From the NCBI GenBank assembly GCA_003013855.2, contig PVNU02000924.1, positions 1,364,001 to 1,428,000 on the forward strand: DNA of 64,000 nucleotides, in the 5' to 3' direction. The notes beneath the pieces were generated by a model. It did no database searches. It was given only the letters and a program-made list of their open reading frames with translations, and was not told the DNA's origin. Position 1 is the first letter of the stretch; every line of letters begins with the position of its first letter. The position numbers were made by a program, and so were the translations under genes. The DNA is from Liriodendron chinense (lineage: Eukaryota > Streptophyta > Magnoliopsida > Magnoliales > Magnoliaceae). This document shows positions 33,080 through 44,991 of the stretch, piece by piece.

Positions 33080-34679
33080 TGTTGAGCTCTTAATTGTGCA
33101 TATTCTAACCCTAATTCATCACTCCTTGTGCGGGGTTTGCATGGTTTATAGACAAATCTAATGCATGTTATGTGATTGCAGGTTTGAGAGAGAACGCCGC
33201 CTAATAAATGATGAAAAGAGCTGATTTAGAACCTGAGATGAAGACCCAAGGAGGGCCGAAGAAAGAAAGAAGTAAAGAAAGAAGAAAGCAGAAGAAAGAA
33301 AGGAAGAAAACAAGAAGAGAAGGAGGCCTGACCGGTCGTGACCGGTCAGCCATGCACGTTGGGAAGCTAATGAAGACATCCGACCGGTCGGACATGGTCG
33401 CTGGAGGAAGATTGAATAAGGCCGACCGGTCATGACCGGTCGGCCATGGCTATTGGAACGAGAATGAAGACGTCCGACCGGTCATGACCGGTCGGACATG
33501 GTTGCTAGACCAAGGCTGGACACAACCGACCGGTCATGACCGGTCGGCCATGCTTGCTGGAGTGGCTGTCCATTGAGGCCGACCGGTCATGACCGGTCGG
33601 CCATGCGTAAGAACTTAGAAGTTTCCAAATACGCCCCAATTTTCTCTGCGCTGCGTAACTCTTACGCAGATTCTCGATCTTTCTGAAGTTGTGGAGCCTC
33701 CAGACTATAAAAGGACACCTAGGGATCGTTTCTAGGGCATCCTAAAAGGGTTCAAGCGAGGTTGGAGGCTGTAGAAGTGAATTGTGGAGTTCCACAACTC
33801 CTTGGAGTTTGTTTTTGCTGTTTTCATGCTTTTTATAGTTGTTTCATGTTTCCTTGGATCATGAGCAGCTAAACCTCTTAGCTAGGGCTAAGAGGTGAAG
33901 CTTGTAGTGGATCCAAGATGTTTTAATTCGTAGTTAAGTGGTTTTAGTGTGGAATTCATGATTATGAACTAAGGTTTGAAGTTTATACAAGTTTTTTAGT
34001 AGTTTTTCTTAGTCTTATGATGACTCATGGATGTTTGGGAGAATTACTTAATTGCTTAATTGGTTTGTATCCGTCTAGACCTGTATGATCCGAGGAATCG
34101 GAGTGCGCTCTAGTACTATGATCTTCATAAAGGGACTTCATACCAAAGTTCTATTTTTCTGTTTCTCTAGAATATGTATGAACTGTGCATGTGATTTGAA
34201 TCAAGTTCAAATCCTGATCTAGCCTTGTCTTGTGACAGGACTTGAGGATGGTTATGATTGTGAACTAGACCTTTTGGAAAGGGGAATGACCTATGCAATT
34301 GAACATGCTCAGCTCAACCTATATTGAGTGAATCTTATGCATAGCACTTATATATTACAGATTGTTTGGTTTAACAGCTCTATCATCCGACTAGATAGAT
34401 CTTAATATCGATTCTAGTTGAGAGAATGAGAAACCACAGCGGATTGAACATCAAGGATTGCTACAAGTGGATCCTTGAAACCCTAGTGCCTTTTTATCAT
34501 TAGTCACTTTAATTTAATTAAACTTTGTTATTCACATCAATTCTATTCAAAATCTGATTACTAGCTTTCAATAGACACTTTTGGATGTGTTTGTGAAATC
34601 CTACATAAGTCCTGTGGATCGACCTTGGTCTTACCGAGATTATTACTACATCGCAACCCTACACTTGGGGAAGCGAACA
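33080..34679 (+). repeat. 3' LTR of P
   Basis: Mate of 26868-28466. In the second palindromic unit (about 33380) ten bases are missing so that only one GACCGGTC core remains; the other units are intact and the last is complete. Confidence 0.95.
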
Positions 34680-34869
34680 ATACTCCTTCATGATTTGCGT
34701 TTGTAGTTGGAGTAGGGTGGAGAGGATTCCCTAATGGAGTTCAATCCATATTTTTCAAACTTTCATAATGTTTTACGTATTTTCTGACTCGTCTATGAAC
34801 GAAGAGTGGTCCAACTAAACCACCTTCAGTTTGAAGACGATTGTTGTGGTCACGTTCCTAACGGGACAT
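34680..34869 (-). pseudogene. gag: element B Gag N-terminal codons
   Basis: This continues the B gag interrupted by P. The start ATG is at 34867-34869 in the same context as A (AACGGGACAT on the plus strand). The first codons are followed by a TAG (relatives have TGG) and another TGA further on, so B Gag was dead or died before or after P arrived. Confidence 0.75.
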
Positions 34870-35119
34870 AAACCAGACAATCCAAAATCTAAACTAATCT
34901 TAAGTCCTAAAAAAAATCTGAAAATAAAAACTGAAAACTGAAAGAATTCAAGTTGGAAGGATAGTACCCGATTTGCTTGAACTAGAAGAACTTTCTATAA
35001 AACAAAACAAACCTTGTTAGTTCTATAATTCAGAAAAACTAATCCTAAGAAAACAGTAAAACCTAACTACTTCTACGTCTATAGCTACTAAAACAATTTA
35101 GAACCGTTTAACCTAGAAT

Positions 35120-35136
35120 TCCCGGCAATGGCACCA
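35120..35136 (-). other. primer binding site of B
   Basis: On the minus strand TGGTGCCATTGCCGGGA, two changes from the tRNA-Asp complement, six bases from the LTR. Confidence 0.75.
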
Positions 35137-35142
35137 AAAACT

Positions 35143-36427
35143 CGTTCGCTCAGCCTCAAGTGCAAGGCTGCGATGTAGTAATAATCTCGGTAAGAACGAG
35201 GTCGTTCCACAAGGAATTAGGATAAACCAATTCAAACTATTCTAGCAACTTCGAATTAAGCAATTTCAGGATTCAATTTGAAAACTTAAGAAAAATAGTG
35301 ACTTTTATAAAAATCTATTAATTAATGGAACTAAGGCCTTAAGGATCCACTTGTAGTAGATCCATGTGAATTCGTTCATCCAAGCATAAACATAATTATA
35401 TTTGAAGTTCTATCTCTCATCTAGTTAGAAGATTAAGCATTCAAACACAAACAATCCCATTTAAGTCAGAAAATTGGATTTTAGTTCTAATGAAGCACAT
35501 AGAATTCAACCATGTAGCCTTTGAAGTAACAACTATGCCAAGAGACTATGGTATGCTTTAGGGTTACTACAATTCGAATCTAATCAATCCAAACATGATA
35601 ATCTCAGAGAATTGTAACAAACCTATGTCCAAAGCACATGAACTCTCATAAAACATCCAAAAATAACAACTTTATTCAAACTAGAACTTAAAAATCCAAA
35701 CTTTAAGTAAAGGTACTTGAATTAAATAAATTCAACATAAAAACTAGCTACAAGCTTCACCTCTTAGCCTTAGCTAAAAGGTTTTAGCCAAGCATTGTCA
35801 TACTTGAACTAAAAATAAAAGAAAGACTAATTAAAAGCATAAAAAACTAGAAAAATTGAGTTGGAGGAGTTGCGATTGCTCCACGATGATCTCCCTTGCT
35901 CCCCACGAACTTAGAACTCTTCTAGGATACGTTAGCAAGGATGCCAATGTGTCATTTTATAAGAAAAACTATGCACCACCTCAGATTGCGTAATAATTTA
36001 CGCACTTACGTCGGTCGTTGGACGTTGGTCCAACGGCTTTGATTAAAATCACTTTGAATATCAGGCGCCCGACCATGTTTTGGTCGGGCGCCCGGTCAGG
36101 TCCAGAAATGTCCGACAGGTTTTGCAGATTTTCTCCCAATTTCGGGTGCCCAACCATGTGATGGTTAGGTGCCCGGTGGCCTTCTGATATAATTGCTGAT
36201 TTCCTCTTTTCTTCTGACCGATCCAGGTCTTTCTGACGTGATTCTTCAGGGCTTCTTTTTAGTGTCTTCAATGTAGTTCCAAAGGACCCTTTTAACATCA
36301 AATTCATAACTTCTCTCTCGCATTCTTACAATTGCAAACATGCGTTAGATTAATCCTTTAATCATAGAAATCATGCATAAAATGTGATAAAACGGGGTTA
36401 GAATATGTATAAATTAAGAGCTCAACA
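35143..36427 (-). repeat. 5' LTR of B
   Basis: Mate of 19288-20571. Its inner end is CGTTCGCT where the mate has TGTTCGCT, so the terminal TG/CA pair is mutated on one side. U3 palindromes (CGCCCGACCA ... TGGTCGGGCGCCCG near 36065-36095) match the 3' LTR with substitutions. Confidence 0.92.
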
Positions 36428-36501
36428 CTAGGAGAACAGTAAATCCTAACTACTTCTAATTATATAATTACTAAAACAATTTAGAATCGTTTATCCTTGA
36501 T

Positions 36502-36518
36502 TCCCCGGTAACGGCGCA
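36502..36518 (-). other. primer binding site of A
   Basis: On the minus strand TGCGCCGTTACCGGGGA, complementary to the tRNA-Asp 3' end with two changes. It is separated from gag of A by element B. Confidence 0.75.
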
Positions 36519-36535
36519 AAAAACTTGTTCGCTTG

Positions 36536-39500
36536 CCTCAAGTGCAAGGCTACGATGTAGTAATAATTCTCGGTAAGACCGAGGTCGATCCATAGGGAAT
36601 TAGGATAAACTAATTCAAACTATTCTAGCAACTCTAATCTCAGTAATTTTAGAATTCAAATTCATAAGAAAAAATAATAATTTTGTAAAAATCTGTAATT
36701 AAAAGGAACTAAGGCCTCAAGGATCCACTTGTAGTAGCCCCATGTGAATTCATTCATCCAAGCATGGCACACCTAGAATTGAAGTTCTACCTCTTCTTGT
36801 TGGAAGATTTAGCAATTAAAGACAAACAATCTCCACTTAAATCTGAAAGTAAGAATCTAGTTCTAATGAAGCATATAGAATTCGAATATGTAGCCTTCGA
36901 AGTAACAACCATGCCTATAGACGATGGTATGCTCAGAGATTATTACAATTCGAATCTAATCAATCTAAACATGATAATCTCAGAAAATTGCAAGGAACTC
37001 ATGTTTGAAGCATATGAACCCTCATAAAACATCCAAAAATACCAACTTTTATTCAAACTAGAACTTGAAATCCAAACTTAAAGTAAAGTACTTGAATCAA
37101 AACAAATCCAACATGAAAACTATCAACAAGCTTCACCTCTTAGCCTTGGCTAAGAGGTTCTAGCCGAGCATTGTCATACTACAACTAGAATTTAAAAGAA
37201 AAACTAAATAAAAGCATGAAAACTAGAAAAATCCGGAGTCGGCGGAGTTGCGGACGCTCCATGGTGCTCTCCTTCACTTCCCACGACTTTTAATCTCTTC
37301 TAAGATACCTTAGGAACAAGGTAGAGGATTCCTTTTTGAAATTGCGGTTTTACCGCTAGTGAGATAAGCTTGAAGGTATGCTTATGTCCTAGAGGGGGGG
37401 TGAATAGGACTTTTTAATTTATCTTGTAAATTCAAAAGCTCCATTGCATTTATACTATAATATACCAATTAAGAACATGTAAATTATAGCAATTGATCAC
37501 CTAAGATCCAACTCAATTTGACAACTCTTCTAAGAGAAGCATTTAGTCAAACAGTTCATATGCATGCTTGTGTCAATCATTCAAAGATGGCATATGAGCA
37601 TTTTGTCAAACACAAGATGGGCATACAATTAAGCACTTATAAGATTCATCAACAAGGAACAAAATAGATAAAATGCATTCACCACATTGCACACGATGTA
37701 TAGTGGTTTGGTTTCCCTACTCCACTCCCAGTTCACGATCTCAACCTATAAGACCACCGGATTTTACTATAGTCGTGGTTTTAAATCAGGTTAACCATCA
37801 ACCTTAACGTCTTTGATCTAGGACCGCGTTTACCATCTACCAATGGCCCAATCCAGGGACTTGATGAGTTTGGATCTCAAACTCTCACCAATCCTAATCC
37901 AAGGACGGTCACGTACACTCCCGCCGGAGTTTCCTAATCCAGGGAATAGAGATTCAATAAATTGACTCTAAAAAACTAGACATACCTAGACGATTGAGCC
38001 TCGATTCAACGCCGTTGATGAGTAGCTTCAGCTTCCACGAATGCCTTAGCTCCTCTTTAAGCTCCCACGATCAGCTACCAATGCATATGATGTTCCTAGA
38101 CTAGTGCCGGGTAGGTGGGAGAAGGTATTGATGTTCCATATGCCTATTACAATGCAATGGATAATGAAGGAACCATCAATTGGATCATTCAATGGCTATA
38201 AATGACTTCAAGATGAAGATTGAATGATAGGGACAGCCATGAATGCCATGCTTGAGTTCATTGTTCAAACCGAGCTTTGAATACTCAATTTAGTGCCATT
38301 AATGGCTAGGTTTGAAGGATAAACTCAAGACTATGATGAGCAAAAGAGATTAGATAAAAGCCTTAATAGCCTCTCTTAATGCTCTAAATGGGTGTGCAAG
38401 TTCTCTCCTCAAAGCCCTCAAAATATGCCTTTATAAGCTCCAAGAATCGGGCTCTAACGGACAGAAAATGGTCACATACGACCTGTCTCAAAAGCCCAAA
38501 GACCGGTCTTGACTGTGCCTCCGACCGGTCTGACAACAGGTCTCTCCTATGAAATGTTTCCCCCAAGGTCTCTGGACGTTTTTTGGTCCATTTGCGACCG
38601 GTCGTACGACCGGTCGTGGGACGTGGACGACCGGTCTTGGAATGTGTGTGACCGGTCTCCCTTTTAAACAATTCCCCCAAAATGGTTGTTGGACACATTT
38701 TGTCCATTTACGACCGGTCGCATGACCGGTCTTGAGAGACCAGCGACCGGTCCTTAGACCGGTCTTCAGCCAGATTTTTTATAAGTTCTCTTTCAAAAGC
38801 TTTCTGTCTGAGACCCTTGTTTCAGCCGACCGGTCGTCAGGCTTAATTTTACGGCCTAAAATGGAGTGAACTCCCTTGTCTTTAATGGTGCATATAGAGA
38901 TGATTTTCCTATGTTTTTCAACTGATTTGCACCTACATAATGGAGGTCCAAGACTGATCATCTTGACCTTAAGTCCGTGGATCAATTGGCAAACATAAAA
39001 TGCGATTCGAATGCCATGGACTTGGATGTTTTGGGATCCTATAGGCTGTCTATATGCAACTTACCTTCCGAGCTTGATCTGGCTTGAATTTGAGTGCGGA
39101 AAGCTGCTATGGTCTTTAAGTCTTGAGTCTTCAATCTTCATCGGGGCTCACGAGACTTGACTGACTCAATGATCACGCAATTGACAATACAATGCACAAA
39201 TCAGTGCACTAACACTTTTAAAGGTTTTGAGTCCTAGCTCCGAAGAATCTTTAAGAAATCCCTCAAAAATTACGTTTTGCACAGAGAATTTTCAAGTTCT
39301 AGAAGTTTTTGGGTGTTGACCGGCCTGTCGAATCCCCTGGCCAGCCGTTTAGAGAAAGTGCCTTAAAACCCCAAAACCTCTGAACCTTTATTTGCATAGG
39401 CCGACCCACCAGCCTGCCTGCCGATCAAGGGGTCGGCATTCACAAAAACAATCCAGTGAAAACTGGATTTCTAGAGGGTTTGGCCGGCCGGCCGGTGGGC

Positions 39501-39791
39501 ATGTAAAATTGCTGATTGGGACTTGGCCGGCCGGCTGGTGGGCATGTAAAATTGCTGATTTTTCAACTTTTCTTCCTCCGTCTTCAATGCATCCTTGCTC
39601 CACCTTGGTCTTATATTCCTTTGATCTTCAATGTGTACAAATTGACCTTTTAAGCATCAAATTAGTGATGTCTCTCTCTCTCTCATTCCTACAATCACAA
39701 AACATGCATTAGAATAGTCTATTAAACATGCAAACCATATATAATGTGTGATGAATTGGGGTTAGATTATGTATAAATTGGAAGCTCAACA
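36536..39791 (-). repeat. 5' LTR of A, interrupted by S1
   Basis: Mate of 10651-11973. It ends TGTTCGCTTG and GGAAGCTCAACA. Without S1 it is about 1373 bp, some 50 bp longer than its mate, chiefly because a ~43-44-bp unit with GGCCGGCCGG(C/T) and GGTGGGCATGTAAAATTG is present twice in tandem (about 39480-39563) and once in the mate. Confidence 0.9.
37337..39214 (+). mobile_element. solo LTR S1 (1878 bp)
   Basis: The ends are TGAAATTGCGG and CACTAACA, with TSD CTTTT at 37332-37336 and 39215-39219. Removing it restores the LTR of A. It shares with S2 and S3 the GTCCTAGAGGGGGG / GTGAATAGGAC block and the GTGGTTTGGTTTCCCTACTCCACTCCC block. No coding domain, primer site or purine tract is present. 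U3 holds eleven GACCGGTC cores between 38501 and 38834. The Copia or Gypsy lineage cannot be told from the LTR alone. Confidence 0.85.
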
Positions 39792-39796
39792 GTGGT

Positions 39797-40079
39797 TTGC
39801 AGCAGGTGGCTCACCGGTCTTGACCGGTCTAGCCCATTAAAAATGGTGATTTTTCACTTCTTCCCTTTCTCTTCTTTACTTGCTTCTTCTTTCTTCTTTG
39901 TCCCACCTTTAGTTATCATCAAAAGCTTCTAAATGTGGTCTTTTAACTATCAATTAGGTGAAGTCTCTCTTTCATTCCTACAATCATAAAACGTGCATTG
40001 GATTAGTCTTTTAGACATGCAATCCATGCATAATGAGTGATGAAATGGGCTTAAAATATGCACAATTCAGAGCTCAACA
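39797..40079 (-). repeat. 3' LTR of C, second part
   Basis: This continues the LTR broken at 10650 by A. It contains CACCGGTCTTGACCGGTCT (39813-39832), a GACCGGTC palindrome, and ends AGAGCTCAACA next to the purine tract of C. Confidence 0.9.
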
Positions 40080-41215
40080 CACTCCCCAACCAGCATTTTG
40101 CTAGTCCTGAGTAACACATGTGTGAAACAATTCACTTATCTAAAAACACAACTCTCTCTTGAAAACTATACTTCTATAATCTTCAAGACATACAAACATA
40201 AAATTTAGAGAAATTTAGTGATAAGAAATTGAAGTCCTAAACCGTCTAAACATAATAAGTGTTCATATAGAATCTCCACCAATTGATTGATAAATAGAAG
40301 AATCTGAACATGTATGATCTAGTGTGCATTGCGAAAGTTCACCTCATGAATTTTCAGGATTACCTTCTTTATAAATCAGCAAAACAAGATATCCAAGAGT
40401 GTACATATCAACCACATGCCTATTGCAAGAATTTTCTTTACTGTTCCTTCGACAACTTTCACACTACTTCCATTTTCAGCTTTGGTTACGGATAGACCAT
40501 CTCCTGGTTGGTAATAGGTAGCCATTTTCGAAATTTTTTACGAATATTCAATTAATAACCATACTTTCTTTCTCTTTTTCATTTACATTAGATAGGATTT
40601 TTAGAAATCCATATCTTTCGTTCATTTCTCTTACTTCACATGAATAAGGATAGACAAAGTTCCCCGGCTTGGTTCCTAAACACTTCAAATCATCCATCTA
40701 ACCAATTTACAAATCCAATAATTCTTTCAAACCATGAGAATCGTGTACTATGAACCAAACTCAAAAGTGTTAAAATTTTCTATCAATCAACTCAATAGGG
40801 TAATTCATATAGAAAACTATTACATTTAAGATAATTCAGAAATCTCAAAATCATATCAATTAATCGCTCATCCTTTTATACTTATAGCATTCCAAGTGCA
40901 TAGAAACAAGGTTTTTCAAAACAATTTTGATGTTTCAGAAAAATTAAAAAATTTCTACAAACATTGCTCGAAATGTCACATATTGTTCGATTTAAGAATT
41001 TCACCCCCCAACCAAATCTTGCATTGTCCTCAATGTAAAAAGATATGTAATGAGCAATAACATGAGAACAAAATAAAAGAGGGTGAGTATGAGAGTACCT
41101 GAGAGAGTCAATCATGGGAATCTACATCCGACATCAAAATCTACTAAAGCAGTAAAACTAAAACAGAAAAACAAACTAAACCTAATCTACTCTATACCTT
41201 TATCAAACTAGGAGA
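40080..41215 (-). other. 3' untranslated region of C
   Basis: Terminal purine tract 40080-40092, conserved block 40411-40523, internal purine tract 41002-41015. No env-like frame. Confidence 0.75.
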
Positions 41216-42420
41216 TCAATCATCCCGATACACAGGATCCTTCAGACGGATGGACATATCCTCTAAATTAAACTTTTCAATGAATGGTTTAAGGCGTTAT
41301 TTGTTCACTTTAAAACAATTACCATTCGCCACATTCTCTATCTCGACAGCCCTATAAGGAAAAACTTCTTTAACAATGTATGGGCCCGTCCATCGAGATC
41401 TCAATTTTCCCAGAAAAAGATGAAGTCGGGAATTGTACAAGAGTACTTTTTGGCCTTCATGGAAATTTTTTCTGAAAATATGTTTATCATGAAAGGCTTT
41501 CATCCTACTCTTGTAAATCCTCGAGTTCTCATAAGTATCGTTCCTAATCTCGTCAAGCTCATTCAATTGGAGTTTGTGAAGCGAGCTAGCCTTGTCAATT
41601 TTGAAGTTCAATGCCCAATTTGCCCAATATGCTTTGTGTTCAAGCTCCACGGGCAAGTGACAAGCTTTCCCATAGACAAGTCTATAGGGAGACATTTCAA
41701 TCGGGGTCTTATAAGCAGTACAGTGAGCCCAAAAAGCATCGACTAATCTCAGCGACCAATCTTTGCGATCCAGCCTCACCATCTTTTCCAAAATCTGTTT
41801 GATTTTTCGATTGAAATTTTCCACTTGCCTATGGGTGGTATGGGGTACTCACTTTATGCGTAATGCCATATTTCTTCATTAAGGCTTCAAAAGGCCTATT
41901 GTAAAAGTGAGAGCCACCATCACTTATGATGGCTCGAGGCGTTTCAAATCTGGAAAGTATATTTTCTTTAAGGAATTGTAGAACCGTGTGGTGATCATTG
42001 GTTCTATACAGAATTGCCTCTATCCACTTTAACACATAGTTTACTGGCAAGCAATATGTAGACATGTCCAAAAGATGAGGGGAATGGTCCCATGAAATTG
42101 ATGCCCCAACAATTGAAGACTTCGAGATGTCGAATTGCGTTAAGAGGCATCATATTTCAACGGGACAATCCTCCTAGCTTTTGAAAGCGCTCGCATGCTT
42201 TGCAAAACTTGTGGGTGTCTCTAAACAAGGTGGGCTAATAAAAATCACATTGTAGAATTTTTGCAGTGGTTTTCTTGGCAGAAAAATGACCCCCACATGC
42301 TTGACTATGATAAAAGGAGATGAGAAAATTATGTTCATCATCAGGGACACATCTCCTAATTATTTGATTTAGGCAATATTTGAAAAGTAATGGTTCATGC
42401 CAGAAAAATTTGTGCACTTT
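41216..42420 (-). pseudogene. pol: element C integrase region
   Basis: The HHCC region (42235-42417) has QIIRRCVPDDE and CGGHFSAKKT motifs, with one zinc ligand position changed. The core (41829-42071) has IISDGGSHFYNRPFEALM with the second catalytic Asp. The C-terminal half (41297-41824) is a long open stretch with NREIK-like, YRLVYGKACHLPVELEHKA, LRSRWTGPYIVKEV motifs. The stop is at 41216. A frame break at ~41826 separates the core from the rest, so the enzyme is dead. Confidence 0.87.
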
Positions 42421-43731
42421 CCTTAGAAATTTTCATTTATCCTACACAGTCCAATGAGTTGGCATTGCACCTGTGGAAAGATAGTTTGCTATATCAGCGT
42501 ACCATGGTGAATACATAGCAACAAAGAGTTTCTCATCAGGGAATGAGTCCTTAATAGGTGACTCATTAATGAAATCAGGTAAAACTAGGCAGGATAGATG
42601 ACCCTCCACCACATTCTCTACTCCCTTCTTATCTTTTATTTTTAATTCGAATTCCTGAAGGAGTAAGATCCATTTAAATAAACGGATCTTAGCATCCTTC
42701 TTAGAAAGAAGGTGTTTTAGTGTCACATGATCCGTGTAGATTATAACCTTGGATCCTATCAAGTAAGGCCTAAATTTGTCCAAAGCATAAACAACGGCTA
42801 GGAGTTCCTTATCCGTAGTTGAGTAATTGACTTGAGCGGAATTCAAGGTCTTACTCGCATAGTAGATAATGTGGGGCTTCTTATCTTTCTTTATCCTAAC
42901 ATCGCCCCAATAACATAATCGCTTGCATCACACATCAACTCAAAAGAAAATGACCAATCCGATTGTTGTATGATAGGTGTGATTGTCAACATGTCTTTTA
43001 GCTTTAAAAAAGCTAATAGACATTTGACACTCCACTCGAATTGGTTTTCCTTTTGGAGAATGTTACATAAAGGCTTAAAGATATGACTGAAATCCTTTTT
43101 GAACCTTCGATAAAATTCGGTGTGTCCAAGAAATGACCGCACATCGCGTATGCTTTTGGGTGGTGGTAGATTAGTGATAATGTCAATTTTTGCCTGGTCT
43201 ACCTCTATTCTATTGGACGAGATGATATGCCCAAGGACTATTCCTCTTTGTACCATAAAATGACACTTCTCTCAAGTTAAGACAAGGTTCTTCTCCTCAC
43301 ACCTAATCAAGTCTGATTTCAAATGATTAAGGCACTCATTGAATGTAAAACCAAAAATAAAAAAATCATCCATGAATACTTTGAGAAATTCACCCACCAT
43401 GTCCGAGAAAATACTCAACATGCATCATTGGAATGTGGCAGGGTGTATTACATAGTGTAAATGACATCCTTCGATATGCGAAGGTGTCAAATGGGCACAT
43501 AAAGGTGGTCTTCTCTTGGTCTTCCGGGGCTATCTCAATTTGGTTGTAGTCAGAATAGCCATCTAAGAAGCAATAATAGGAATGACCCGCTAACCTCTCC
43601 AAAATTTGATCCATGAATGGGGGAGGGAAGTGGTCTTTCCTAGTGACCGAGTTTAGCTTTCGATAATCCATGCACATACGCTAACCGATGGTCACTCTAG
43701 TCGGTATAAGCTCATTGTTAGCATTCTCTAC
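42421..43731 (-). pseudogene. pol: element C RNase H and RT, part before T
   Basis: RNase H with TDKELLAVVYALDKFRPYL and TDHVTLKHLLSKKDA is at 42442-42846. The RT connection region with LPPPKSIRDVRSFLGH and RNase H start FELMCDASDY is at 42891-43256. RT catalytic FMDDF is at 43362-43376, and upstream RT motifs MCMDYRKLNSVTRKDHFP and YNQIEIAPEDQEKTTF are in 43390-43677. The frame is broken near 42880, 43270 and 43440. The N-terminal RT codons continue at 55535 beyond T. Confidence 0.88.
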
Positions 43732-44426
43732 TGTTAACGTCTAATTTAGTAACAGGCTCCTCCAGACGAGCTCCCCTTCAGACCTAAAAGCCTAAAGAAG
43801 AAAACTAAGGGTTCGACGTTCGGTCGTTAGCCCTCCGAAGCTTAAGTCAGATGGGACTTGACAGTAAGGTAAAATGTGGAATGTGGACTTAGAGATTGTG
43901 TACCTTTATCATCTGTGGGATCATTTATTTATACACATCCGGATGATCTAGTATGTTACGCAAGCTGTTAAGATCACTACTGATTTAGGGGGATAAGGAG
44001 CTTATCCTACTAATCCTTGGATAAGAAGATGGTATAACCACTTTAGACGTCTAGCTGATTATGTTCCTCGATGAGAGACTTTCGTGGTGTGGAGCTATGA
44101 ATAGAGGTAAGCGAAAGCCGGCCTATATGGGCTTGCTGGTATTATGAGACGAGGGAAGTCCTTAGCGAATGACCTGAGACTACGGCTGCTTGGATTCGAA
44201 ATATCCTTGTTTGATGACCAGGGAATAAAGTTGCTCGGGTTACGAGGTGCCCCCACCCGATGACCAGCAACCAGGCCTATTCGCATATTCGGAAGTGTAT
44301 ACAGGACGCGCCTATGTGATATGCGAGCTTCGACCATGAGGGCCCGTTGGTCGAATGATGGAGTTAAAAGGCGCTCGCGGGTCTTGAGTCTTCAATGTCT
44401 TCGACGACCAACTTTATCCTATAACA
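43732..44426 (-). repeat. 3' LTR of T
   Basis: Plus-strand ends are TGTTAACGTC and CCTATAACA. On the minus strand it has a GTATAAATAAATG promoter box near 43927. It is very similar to the 5' LTR, with a handful of substitutions and single-base indels. No palindromic array is seen. Confidence 0.93.
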
Positions 44427-44439
44427 GATGCCCCCAAGT
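44427..44439 (-). other. purine tract of T
   Basis: On the minus strand ACTTGGGGGCATC directly precedes the 3' LTR start. Confidence 0.65.
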
Positions 44440-44688
44440 CATTGGCGTTGAGAAGTCTAAGTGAAGGACTTACTTGGCTGCATGTATAACCACCTAATGC
44501 ATTTTTTAGAGGAGAAGTTGTACATGATTGAGCCATCATTAATGAGTGCCAGCTTTCCGCAGCTTTTCGGCTGGGAGAAAATGAAGCGGCGCTTGCCACA
44601 TGTCTCCAGAATTAATGATTGTGCCCGTTCGACTATCGTGCCAAACGAATGGTCGCCACGTGTCGCTCAAATCTTAAGGAATGATTGC

Positions 44689-44697
44689 TTATAAATA
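44689..44697 (+). promoter_or_regulatory. TATA box of the antisense gene in T
   Basis: TTATAAATA lies 180 bp before the ATG at 44873, followed by a CT-rich 5' leader (TTCTTCTTCTCTCC). It is on the opposite strand to gag-pol and just inside the 3' LTR. Confidence 0.5.
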
Positions 44698-44991
44698 TCC
44701 CTGAGGTCTGTGGAGATTTCTTTATTTCGAAGTTTCATCGGAGGATTTCAAAAGTTCTTCTTCTCTCCTTGTTGCTGTTTCCTTCTAGTGTCCCTAGTCT
44801 CTCTCTAGCATAACTTCATTTTCTTTTTTCTTTGAGGTATTCTCCCTTTTTTGTTCTATTCTTTGAACGGCAATGGTGAGAGATTCCGATGATGAGACTG
44901 TCCCTTTGAGGGACGCAACTCCGGATTCTTCATCCTCAAACAATGCAAGAGTCCCTACGGGGAGATACTTTGCGTCCGGGTATCCTTCAGT

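Larger units (their letters stand above)
26868..34679 (+). mobile_element. Athila-type element P, complete termini but pol-deleted
   Basis: LTRs 26868-28466 (1599 bp) and 33080-34679 (1600 bp) both run TGTTGAGCTC to GCGAACA, with TSD ATACT at 26863-26867 and 34680-34684. The primer site is at 28473-28490 and the purine tract at 33067-33079. The interior encodes Gag and protease, then jumps to the last part of integrase; RT and RNase H are absent. The LTRs differ at roughly a few dozen positions by eye, plus one 10-bp deletion, so this is a comparatively young insertion. It lies antisense to its host B. Confidence 0.95.
19288..36427 (-). mobile_element. Athila-type element B, interrupted by P
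   Basis: LTRs lie at 19288-20571 (3') and 35143-36427 (5'), flanked by TSD CTAGG at 19283-19287 and 36428-36432. Removing B joins CCCTAGG to AGAACAGTAAA, which matches the uninterrupted leader in B itself (CCTAAGAAAACAGTAAA). The net length without P is about 9.32 kb. B sits between the primer site and gag of A. Confidence 0.93.
10651..39791 (-). mobile_element. Athila-type element A, interrupted by B, S1 and a MITE
   Basis: LTRs lie at 10651-11973 (3') and 36536-39791 (5'), with matching 5-bp target duplications GTGGT at 10646-10650 and 39792-39796 inside the 3' LTR of C. After subtracting B, S1 and the MITE with their duplications the element is about 9.56 kb. A primer site is at ~36502-36518 and a purine tract at 11974-11986. 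No env-like frame is seen between pol and the 3' LTR. Confidence 0.92.
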
